64,000 nucleotides of DNA from Branchiostoma floridae (Eukaryota > Chordata > Leptocardii > Amphioxiformes > Branchiostomatidae): NCBI RefSeq assembly GCF_000003815.2, contig NC_049988.1, forward strand, positions 3,775,765 through 3,839,764. Reading direction: 5' to 3'. Both the position numbers and the translations under genes were made by a program. Below the pieces are notes generated by a model. That model was not told the DNA's origin and did not search any database. It saw only the letters and a list, made by a program, of their open reading frames with translations. Position 1 is the stretch's first letter. The number at the start of each line of letters is the position of its first letter. This document shows, one piece after another, positions 46,201 through 56,000 of the stretch.

Positions 46201-47477
46201 GCACAAGGAGGGGTCTGCAAGCAGACATGTTAAGCTGCTCGAACTTTACAACACCAGACTCAAGATCTGCTTGGCCGAGGGCAAGATAAAGGTACATAGA
46301 TCTATCAGTATCACATTTTCCCTATCTTCATATTTGTATTATGTATCATTTCAATTAATATCTTTAACCATCGTCATGACTAGTGCGTCATGAATGCAAT
46401 TTGCCCCTGTGCCTAGTATTTCCATGACATAACCACACTCGCACTCACTGCACGGTTTATTGCCCTCTGTGCTGTGAGGGATGTACTAAGAATATGGAGA
46501 AGTAAACGTGTTGGCCGGATCTTTCGGCGTTTCGTAGGTTTCTGGAGAAACCCCTCTCCAAAAAATATTACTACAGTTATCTGTGTATTATTGATCGATG
46601 TAATTTGAGCCTACAGGCCACATAAGGGAGGTCAAATGTCGGGTACGCTCGGAATTGACTTTAACGTACAGTATATCACAAAACGAACACGCAGGCCAGT
46701 ACTACTGTGATTTAGTTTTGCTTTGATTTATGTTTCAGCGATCAGACGCAGCCCTCGTCTATGGTAGGGTGAAAGCCATAATATTCACTGTCCCCCAGCT
46801 AAAGAGAAAGATTACAGAGGGAAGAACCACCTTCACCTCGCCATCCTGCAAGAATATCCACGACGGGGAGTGGAAGGTGTCTCTTCAGAAAGAGGGGTAT
46901 AGGTGGTACCTATGCCTGTGCCTCGTGTCACGAGCCAGCCCCCTACATTTAAAAGTCATGTAAGTCTAAGTGTGAACAGTGCTATTATACACATTGCAGG
47001 TGCATGAACTAAATAATTTCCTAGTGCATTTACTAACTCTCCAAGCAGAGGCTGGTGGGAAAATCATGACCTTTTTTAAGAAAAAACGAATGAAAGGAAA
47101 AGGTCTAGATTTTTCCCACCGACCTCTGTTTGAAGAGTAGCATCTACAACGGAGAGGAGCACGGGGCCAGGCCCTGACCAGAGCACGTATGCAAGCATTT
47201 GCTACCTTTGGAGCGTAGATTGTAATGAAACGTGTTTGAAAGAAATATGGTATGATTGGTATCTTTGAATTTAATTAACAGGTTCCTACTGCAATCGCCT
47301 GGCCCTGACTGCGGGGAGGACCATGCTATTACACTGGATGGGACAGTGGAGGCCAAGGAAAACTGGAGATACGGAGCTCCAGTTCCGTTTGGCCAGCTGG
47401 AGGAATACAGCGCGCACGATGATCGGCTCACAGTGAAGGTGTTGCTGCAGGAAGTGTCGGCGTCTGTAGATATGTAG
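40216..47477 (+). CDS. RING / TRAF-type zinc finger / MATH-like protein, 7 exons (probable E3 ubiquitin ligase)
   Basis: Exons: 40216-40282, 42662-42719, 43930-44173, 45506-45705, 46099-46291, 46739-46959, 47282-47477; splice sites are canonical, phases agree (1,2,0,2,0,2), total 1179 nt, about 392 residues. The C3HC4 RING is split over two exons: C39-x2-C42, C54-x-H56-x2-C59-x2-C62, C71-x2-C74. Residues about 95-245 hold Cys/His-rich TRAF-type fingers (CRWRGCG, CHCGYKTILVELDRHLATEC, CPLDCG, CCSVPGCGF). Residues about 255-390 look like a MATH/TRAF-C domain (GEWKVSLQKEGYRWYLCL, HDDRLTVKVLLQEV). RING-TRAF proteins usually ubiquitinate targets in receptor signalling. A long coiled coil is not evident between fingers and MATH. 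Exon 1 is chosen from its ATG with A at -3 and its phase-1 donor; it is the least certain part. Confidence 0.85.
40683..40793. mobile_element. Hairpin MITE (TACTCTCCAAGCAGA tips), RING/TRAF intron 1
   Basis: The 9-bp duplication ACGCAGATC lies at 40674-40682 and 40794-40802. The arms TGTTGAGTCGCGTAGAT and complement are of the same type as the copy at 7450, 33 kb away in another gene's intron. Confidence 0.85.
41178..42586. mobile_element. MITE (GGCCATGTTGATTTG family) split by a pogo-like insertion
   Basis: TAA at 41175-41177 and 42587-42589 flanks the pair of ends. The left TIR is interrupted by about 16 bp containing CAAGGAGGTAG near 41191. The interior continues on both sides of the element at 41383-42433. 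The exon at 42662 begins 75 bp beyond the right end. Confidence 0.7.
41383..42433. mobile_element. pogo/Tigger-like element nested in a MITE
   Basis: Termini CAGTCAAACCTGCCCAAGAC and GGGCAGGTTTGACTG with flanking TA. 1051 bp. The interior is like 57138-57622 with an additional segment at about 41538-41740 bearing a CAAGGAGGTTAAAA tip. Confidence 0.8.
44203..44247 (+). repeat. (CT)n microsatellite just after a donor site
   Basis: Nearly uninterrupted TCTC tract starting 30 bp after the donor of the exon ending at 44173. It is intronic and has no coding role. Confidence 0.8.
44357..44745. repeat. Dispersed repeat with TCACACCTGCGTATATT terminus, copy 2
   Basis: Inverted relative of 38975-39358 within the RING/TRAF gene intron. 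A short opposing fragment (CGTACTTGAAAATATACACC) lies immediately before it, forming a partial hairpin. Confidence 0.6.
45047..45479. mobile_element. hAT-like MITE abutting a splice acceptor
   Basis: Termini TAGGGCTGGGTACCGG and complement, with an exact 8-bp duplication GTTCACAC at 45039-45046 and 45480-45487, the hAT hallmark. The sub-terminal part holds AGGTCCAGGTCCGG-type palindromes. The right duplication ends 18 bp before the acceptor AG of the exon starting at 45506. Confidence 0.85.
45720..45841. mobile_element. Hairpin MITE relative with TACTCCAGGCAGAGG tip
   Basis: Left tip TACTCCAGGCAGAGG and right tip CCTCTGCCTGGA are diverged from the main family tip. It starts 15 bp after the exon ending at 45705. 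Arms pair only partly. Confidence 0.5.
47034..47139. mobile_element. Hairpin MITE (arm type GGTGGGAAAA), RING/TRAF intron
   Basis: Tips TAACTCTCCAAGCAGAGG and CCTCTGTTTGAAGAGTA, with 8-bp flanks GCATTTAC and GCATCTAC (one mismatch). The arms match those of 22510-22651. Confidence 0.75.
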
Positions 47478-47795
47478 ATTCTAGTATGTTTAAGTCTAGT
47501 AAATAATCCATCTAGTTTTTGACACGAGATTTCAAAATCTGTTTGTAGATGGTGTATTTTGATAAAAGTTGTGTTATACCTATGTATTTTATAGGTGTTT
47601 CTTAATGGTGTGTTTTGACATGTGTTCATCCTATGTGCATGTAGAATTTCTTAATTTGTTATGTTCATTTTAATAACTACGTTTGAATTAAGCATAACGG
47701 GAGGTGCCCTAAGATGGTATCCGCTATAAGATGGCATTAATTTTTTGCTGATGTTATGATGCATATGTGTTTGTTGCCACTATGCTGATTAGATA

Positions 47796-47801
47796 AATAA
47801 A
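47796..47801 (+). other. Polyadenylation signal AATAAA of the RING/TRAF gene
   Basis: It lies 319 bp after the stop codon at 47475-47477 in an AT-rich 3' UTR. Confidence 0.6.
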
Positions 47802-48316
47802 CCAAGTCCATGTACACAACTGTTTTGCATTAAGATATACTTACACTTATTCACTGCAGTTTTTAGGTGTAATTTTCACAATAATGTTGGTAGAGCCTAA
47901 TCATTGTGGTCACTTACTAGGTATTGGTGGCTGGTGTCCATGAATAAACAACCAGTAAAAAAACAGCCACACAACTGTCATACACATAAGAAATAAAACT
48001 TCATATAACACTACAAATATCCTTCAAATGTTTGTTGAGTAGAAGACCGGCCATAGAAAAAGTGTGGCCCCGAAGGTGTGGCAGACGAGCGAACACTCCA
48101 AAGATTTGTTACACTTTAACAAATGATTCGTACCGTCTGTAACAATGTAACTTCTCAGAGAGGTGTCAAATATATTTCCCATATATTGTTTGGGGGATGT
48201 TGGCGGTGTAGTTTTTTGGTAATAATTTGTTAGTCGGACCGCTGCCTTCAGTCAATTTCAATTCCAATTATAACATAGAAGTCTATGGTAAGAAAAAAAA
48301 CTCATCAATGAGCCAT
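47802..48316. other. Intergenic DNA, no gene recognised
   Basis: No frames of interest. It ends where the inverted repeat copy 2 begins. Confidence 0.45.
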
Positions 48317-49141
48317 TATCCAGAGACCTCCTTTCGTAGCCAAAAAAGAGACAAGCGGATTGTAGTGGTACTACACAGTATATAATTAGCAGGTAAACAT
48401 GAAATGCAGTGTCGCTTCATGCTAGACGAAGTCTATTTAATCATTCTAAATATGGATCTTCAGCAAAACACATTGTCAGAGCATGGAATGAAACATATGT
48501 TAGAACTTATAATTACGTCAAAATAGTTGATACACGAACGCGACGCAGAGAGAAAGACTAATAAAACACTTCCGCGTAAAAAGGAGCATAAACCAGGGCG
48601 TGTTGATAAATACGTGGCGTTTTTTATCATAAAGACGATCAGGCTGACACAAGTTCGTGTAATAATCCCTACATCACATATGATACCCTTGTACATAGTG
48701 TTTGGTAGTGGAGCGCAACATACCTGGCGGAGTGAAGTGGTACTGCAGGTAATGTCTGAACTATAATATGTGCACGTATACATATACATACATCATACAA
48801 TTACATAGAATGTATGTATGAGACTAGGTACAGCGTATTAGGAGTCAGCACAGTGTATTAGAAGTCAGTACAGTGCACATACTCAGTACAGTGTATTAGG
48901 TTGTATGCATTGTATTTCAGCCAAATACAATGTATCTCGCTAACACACTGTATTCAGCGAAATACAGTGTGTTAGCGAAACGCACTGTATTTGCGAGATA
49001 CACTGTATTTGGCTGAAGTACATTGTATTTGGCTGAAATACAATGTATTAGCCAAATACAGTGTATTTGGGGGTGAAATACACTGTATTTCAGCCAAATA
49101 CATTGTATTTGGCTTTTGACCGGTATGAACCGCCATAGATA
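48317..49141 (-). repeat. Dispersed repeat copy 2, inverted relative to 1661-2480
   Basis: Reverse complement of the repeat at 1661-2480, with one internal block (about 48560-48645) that differs and is longer than the corresponding part of copy 1. The AATACANTGTATT palindrome cluster is at 48900-49110. Confidence 0.75.
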
Positions 49142-50703
49142 GCGGCGAGCTCCCGATGATAATGGGTACCAGGCTAAGATGGAGTATCACAAATAGAGGT
49201 TGGGGAAAGGGCCGCAACATACCAACAAACTAACCCTGATCCACCCATCTGCTTGGAGATGTTATTCGAATTCCTGCATGGCATGCATGACCCGTGACCT
49301 TTTGACCTCAGTAAACTCAGTCGAAGAAAACAAAGTTCTCACCTTACCAGCGACTCTGGAATTCTGGATTCCACAAGAAGTCTGTCTGGGAGGGAGTTGG
49401 AGTTCTAAGACGCCTGCGTCGTCCTGATTTGTAACTCTCTGATGACTTTGAGACGGAATTTCTCCAGACAACGACACTTCGAGACGGAACGAGGGCCTCC
49501 CGTCTGTCAGAATATAGGTAGCGGTCCTTACATGTCAAAGGTCAGAGGGTAAAGGTTATCACAGTGTCGGCCGCTAGGAGGCGCGCTTAAGCAGAGCGGC
49601 ATCAAAATCTCCAAGCAGATGTTGGGTATATGCTGTCTCTACCAAACCTCTTGGTCGAGTTGAAAAAAAAAAAGTTGTGAAAGTACTATTGCACACCAGT
49701 TTGCCGAATATTCTTGAAATTTAAGTACCAGAGTGTCACACATTACTTTGATGTATCTAAAATATTGAAGATAACTATAGAATTATGAATTAATCTCCAA
49801 GCAGAGACGAGATCCTTCTTGCATACGTATTTATTATAGAATGTATGCACAGCATGACATGTAGCGAAATAAAGAATACTTGAGTTATCTGACTGGAGAA
49901 CTCTGGCTGAAAACAGAACATCTTGGAGGGACATGTCTACAGCCGCTATGCATCTCCCCTGATGCCCGCGGCTGATTGATGATTGAGTTAACGAAAATAA
50001 AACGAGTAAAAACTACAAAAAATTGTGCATTGTGAGAAAATTGATTCAGAAACCATTGCATATCTGAGAATTTTACTGTATTTTCCTTTTTAATAAAAGT
50101 TTCCCCCAGATCTTATCATCCTTTAGTATATATATCTTATTACAACAACGCTCCAGTCTTATTTCTGTATATCTTAAAACTTTAAAATATTGATATAATT
50201 AGTTACAACAGTTAAGATGCAACATAACCTCCCTTCGGTGCAACACACCAACTTCGCATGCACTTGCTCTACCACACTGAACGACCTGTCACATCTAACC
50301 TCTGCAAATGATTTCTGTCGAAGTTGGACCTGCTGTAGATGAGACCTACGTCGCAAAGTAGACAAAACACTTAATAGATAGTCAATATAGTTATACAGCG
50401 TCTATAAATACTTGGCTAATTAATTATTTACCTTACAACTTACTTAGATCATGAGTAAATAATGTCCGCATATGTTTGATGCTGTATCTTAAAGGCCCAC
50501 ATTGTAGGATCGGAAGGTTAAAAAAGCCCACGTTTTGATTATTTCTTGACAAAGTAATATAAACCTTCCTGACCTTTTACATCACCTAGTGGTATTCACA
50601 CGATACAACTGCTGTATTTTTGTGTTGAAACTCGGGATGTATTCTCATATCAGCTTTGTTTGGGTCACGGGGTACCGACACATAGTTCAACATATAATGT
50701 ACC

Positions 50704-50803
50704 NNNNNNNNNNNNNNNNNNNNNNNNNNNNNNNNNNNNNNNNNNNNNNNNNNNNNNNNNNNNNNNNNNNNNNNNNNNNNNNNNNNNNNNNNNNNNNNNN
50801 NNN
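50704..50803. other. Assembly gap (100 N)
   Basis: Exactly 100 unknown bases, a conventional placeholder rather than a measured length. Translations across it are meaningless. Confidence 0.99.
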
Positions 50804-51030
50804 AACCTACGAACAAACATACAGGTACTAGGAAAGTTCCTGATATTTTATTGCACAATTGACATAGTCGTGTCTTGCTTTACATTTTCAAGCCAAAGGA
50901 AGAATGGATAGTTACTGTTTATCAGACCTTCACACAGTCAATTCTATCAACTCTTGATGTCACCATAACACTATCTAAGTTTATAGTATATAACTTAGAT
51001 AGTAACTATATAATAGTATGTAGGGAAGGA

Positions 51031-51130
51031 NNNNNNNNNNNNNNNNNNNNNNNNNNNNNNNNNNNNNNNNNNNNNNNNNNNNNNNNNNNNNNNNNNNNNN
51101 NNNNNNNNNNNNNNNNNNNNNNNNNNNNNN
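51031..51130. other. Assembly gap (100 N) flanked by shared words
   Basis: The word CTATCTAAGTTTA occurs just before (about 50973) and just after (about 51162) the gap, and a 12-bp-arm inverted repeat ACTATCTAAGTT/AACTTAGATAGT precedes it, so a small repeat probably broke the assembly. Confidence 0.95.
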
Positions 51131-53052
51131 GTTGTCCTTCCCCGACATACGACTAGTATACTATCTAAGTTTACAACTATCTAAAAATTCCATAATCTTC
51201 TTTCACACAAGCCTGGATATACATTGTAAATGCCTCACATAGAAATCCACAGATTGACACATTAGTGTCTTTCACAATTTAGAATATAAAACTGAGAAGT
51301 TACTCTTAGAAGTTCCATAACCAGTTGACAAACTTAAACCAGAAAATGATTCAATTAAAAAGCACAATCACACATGGGACAACATTTAGAATTATAAAAT
51401 CTACCTGAGCAAATGCGAAGTCAGAAAGATCTAACAGGTGTATTTCACACACTGCAACATTCTTAGGAAAACTGCATAGTGGCATTCGATAAAATCTTGA
51501 ATAAATACATCAAACAATTTTCTATGGCATAGCAATATAATACTTTGTCCATATCTCCTGTCTAATATCTGCTTCATTTTAATTGATTATGTACATCATC
51601 TGCAGTAAAACATTATCAAACAGTCTTTGTATTGTATAGTATCATACCTCTAAATAAATCTTTTTTAAAGCGATCAGTTTAAAATCATTTCAAATTCTCC
51701 ATACACTTGCCGGATATAGTCTATCTGACACATAGTTGAAAAAAAGTTTCAATCCACATGCGAAGTTGCTTATTTGCATAATTTTATATTGTATGAAAAA
51801 TTTCATTTTATACAATATTTTTTGTTTGAATAATTCCTATACAGTCTTGTTGCTGCTGTCTTGTGATTCACATTATTCAGATGACATTTTGGCAATATCA
51901 GATTTCTTCCATTAGTATTTAGAACTTTCAAAAGCTTTGAAACAGTTGAGAAATAGTTATCAACTTGATCATGTTAAATGATTGACTGATCAAATTTGCA
52001 ATGATTCATTGATGCTTTTTAGCCCTTGTGTTTGAGCAACCCACACCTCTACATCTATGCAGATAGTGACACAGAGAATCATTATTTTTCAATTTGTCCA
52101 AAACGTGCACATCCACAAAATGGTCATGTCACTGTAAATTAATTCAGGAGGCCCTGCTTACTTTAAAAGTACATTGCATACAAGGCACATTATTTTTCTC
52201 TTCATCAGAAATATTGATACTGCATTAGAGGTAGATTGATTTGACAGTATGGTCCAAATTTTCATGTTCATTTCAGCATGATTGCAATACACATTTTCCT
52301 TGATTATTATCACTTGTATTCCTCCTGTTAAAACCATGGCCATGGTTAAGTTAGATGTATAAGCTAGGCACTGAAATGCCATAAGTCCATGGCCCAAATC
52401 TTGCACTTTTGGAATTGCATATATTTTCAGTAGTCAGCTCAACAACTTTTGGTGCCTCTGATAACTTTTTTGGTAGTGCACTGTGAGCAAAAAGTTATAT
52501 TATTACTACAGGGAGATGAAATAATAATAATTACAAATCATCAATGACCCTTGGTGACTAGGCTACAGTATTTTTCACAGATAAAACTTTAAGCACACTT
52601 CATACACAAAAAGTTGATTATCATGATCATGGCAAATTGACACATTGCTGACTAAAACCTTGTTCTTTATACTTTTAACCTTAGAATTATAAAATGGTTC
52701 AAGAAGAATTCTGTCTGTATTCATGAGAAGCTTGCTTTAGTGGAGCATATTATTCAACATTAAGTGCATGGCCACATGCTCTTACAACATGGTGGCAGCA
52801 GTGGGATTGCTGCTTGTCTACGTTACTCAGGACAGAGGACTTAAAAGTTCATAAGTATCACTAATAGTATACACATGTAGTAGCCTGGTGAAAAAAAGGT
52901 ATTTTGCATTGTTGCATGACATTACTGCTCTAATTTTCACTGCATATTAATTTTCAAATCCCCTTCCCAAAAAAAACATTCTGATTCTTTCATGAAACAA
53001 TCGGATTCATCCATGAGCTAGAATTCCTCCCAAAGTCTTGTAAAGCACTCTG

Positions 53053-56000
53053 TCACCGTTTCTTTCCCCTCTGGTGCCATTTAATAACCCCAATTCTATC
53101 CAGCTGTGACCACAACGCCCTCTCGTTATCTATGTTATGCGCACCTGTGCTTTTAGCCGTGTGGACAGTGAACTTGGTATCGTAGTAGTGTATCGTAAAC
53201 CTGGGGTCGTAGCCGAAACCGTATGTGTCCACCTCATCGCAGAACTGGATTGCCAAGAAGACCACCATGGCGCCCGTTGTCGGGCGTGACCCCGTGGCGT
53301 TGAGAAAACGGGCGTGGACATACCGGACGAAATCTGGGTGGAGAAGTTTCAGCTGGTTGGCTGGGATCTTGGGGTTCCGCAGCTTTCTGAAGAAGGAAGT
53401 TACAGGTGGCATTGCTAAGATTTGGGTATAAGTCCCTGATATCACATAATTGTGTTGTTACCAGCAAACGTCTGAAAGTGTCATTGTTTTAGTCATCGTT
53501 AATATAGAAGTCAGAAAATCAGCAAATTAAAAAGAATCCTCAAATGGTATTCTGTTATGCTTTTGTAAAGGTTACCCATCGTCCATTTTAATTTCAATTC
53601 TACCCAGATTTCTATCAAAAGTAGAAAATACAACAACTGGCAAGCAGAACTGGAATGCATTGTACAATGCAAAAAGATAGACCGAATGTAACTCACTTAG
53701 AGTAACAAAAAAAGTCAATATACCAGCCTGAGACTGGTTAAAATGTAAAATGAACTTTGCAACCTACAAAACAATCATAAAAAGTGGATCAAACTAGGAC
53801 AAATCCACTATTGGTGCCAAATTATTTACATTTTGGTGTTGCATCCTATCCTGGATGATACAGTCGTAATCAAAAATGAAGCAGACAAACCCGAGAAGCA
53901 AAACAAAAAACTATCAATAATAAGAAAAACATGAGTTAAATCTATCAGACCTGCATCCTCCCTTCTTGGTACAGAAGTCAGGCATGTCCGTCCCCTCCAC
54001 CATGGCCAGAGCCTCGTCTACATCATACTGCTTAAAACTTGCATAGACAAACGTTACACCCTGGAATAAACAAGCAAGAACATCAACGCTTTTAACATTG
54101 TGCCATGGGTCAAGTTTTGTTACAGATGTGGAGAGAGACAAGGTAAACCAACTTGAAGGGATATTCATGGATTCAAGTCTAGATTCTTCAATCATTGTTA
54201 ACGAACGTTCAGGTACATTGGACATACTAATGGACCAGAGCAACTATAGGCTCTGCTCCTGAGGTCTTGAAAAATTAAATGATTGACAATGTATATGATG
54301 CAAGAGACAAGGCTGAGCAACTTGATCAACCTATTGCATAGTAACGGCCCTCCTCAGTAACAATGAGTCACTGATGCATGTGCGGTGACGATGATGATGA
54401 TGATGATTGCATAGGACTACATTGATCAAGGAAACAAATCTTTGTCACCCATCTTGACTATAATTCTACAACAATTTACACAATTTTCCACCTAATGATT
54501 GAAACTGCTCACTTCTTTAGTCATAAGTTGGTGTCCGTAGCTGGATTCAGGGAAGAAGGTATAGAAGTCTGTCTTGTTCCCAATGTCGTTTGACCACTTC
54601 CCTCCAGTCAAGGCACGGTTCAACCTGTTCATAAATAAATTATCAAACAAAAATCAGTTGATGTCAAAAGCCAAAAATGCAAAAAGGCTTTCAGTACATA
54701 AAAATATACAACCAAAGAAGATGTGATGTAATACTAAGTGTAACTTTAGGTATTATACATAATTGTAAATGGTAAAAAAAAAATACCTCCAACATTTTGA
54801 AAAAAAATCACTGAATTAAGTAATCATTTTTTTCATATCCAGAGCATAAATCATGATAATGCAGCTGAATATTGACAGAATGCAACCAACATGAATTTTA
54901 GACACTGTCCATGCATACACAATGACAAAGTTATCACATACATGTAATGATAACACCAAATTAATACTGCTTAATATGCAACTTAAAGGATTATGCACTG
55001 TCAAAATACAAAATGAGAAAGTTACAAAATACATGCAATAATAACACAATTTCTGCATTAGATATTAAGCAAATTGGATGATTATACAATCTTCAACAGA
55101 TTTAGGAAGGAAATCTTGCTTGAAAAAAAGTGCATAAAACAATTAGCTCAAAATATGCCGTTAATCTCTAGTATTAGAGGCTTGGCAGTATGAAAGAAGA
55201 AGGAGAAGATGAAGAAAAGGGAAATGCCTCCACCCCTGAGCAATTGCTAAAAAACACTGACCTGAAGACATAGTCATGTCCGTCTATCTCCTTCCCCAGC
55301 GCTGAACCATTGAGACTGCCCCCAGCCCCGACCACGGCACACCGCACACACTCCTTCTTCTCTCCATGGAACACAGGCTCGTTTGTAAAGTTCTTGTTGT
55401 TCAACAGACGGGCTAGCACTGTACCACAGAAAAGGTCAACATTATTGTCTATGTCACGGGCCATAAATGCTATGCCCTCCATGTATTCAATAGTTATTTG
55501 TGGGTTCTCTATCAAATTTCTTAATGGGATTATTTCATTTTGGGTAATGTGCTTGTTATTATATAATAAGAAAATGCTACATTGTGAATATTTGTAGAAA
55601 AGATTCCCATACTCTATGTCAGGGTTACGTTGTTGTAGCCAGCCTGAAATTATTTTCCATCCCCTCAATTTTGAATCCTATTGAGCGCCAAAGGCACAAC
55701 GTTCCTAGGAGAGTCCGTGGGCATGCTTCCCTAGAAAGTTTTGAAATCTGGACTCTTTGAAAGTTTGACACGCTATTTTCTGCATTTTGAGGTGTAAATT
55801 TTGCTGGTAGACTCAGCTGTTCAATGGCATCTGTTTTGGTGAAAAATTACACAATCATTATATCTTTACATATCAATTTTTGTCCGTCACAGAGGACTCA
55901 ATGGGCAAAGTATTTTCCGTCCCAAGCAGCAAAATTCTGTCAAAGGACGGAAGGATGGGCACTGGCTACAACCCTGCTCTATATATATGTGTTTTATAGT

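Larger units (their letters stand above)
49142..53052. other. AT-rich intergenic DNA with two assembly gaps
   Basis: No gene could be supported. Solitary hairpin-family tips lie near 49246, 49609 and 49794. Minus-strand 49530-49345 is an open, Ser/Arg-rich stretch ending in a good donor (GCTG then GTAAGG), but has no partner exons. The last part lies 3' of the sialyltransferase gene and may include its 3' UTR. Confidence 0.4.

Noticed and set aside
49344-49538. Minus-strand Ser/Arg-rich exon
   Set aside because: Good donor but no start codon, no acceptor-linked partner and no recognisable domain.
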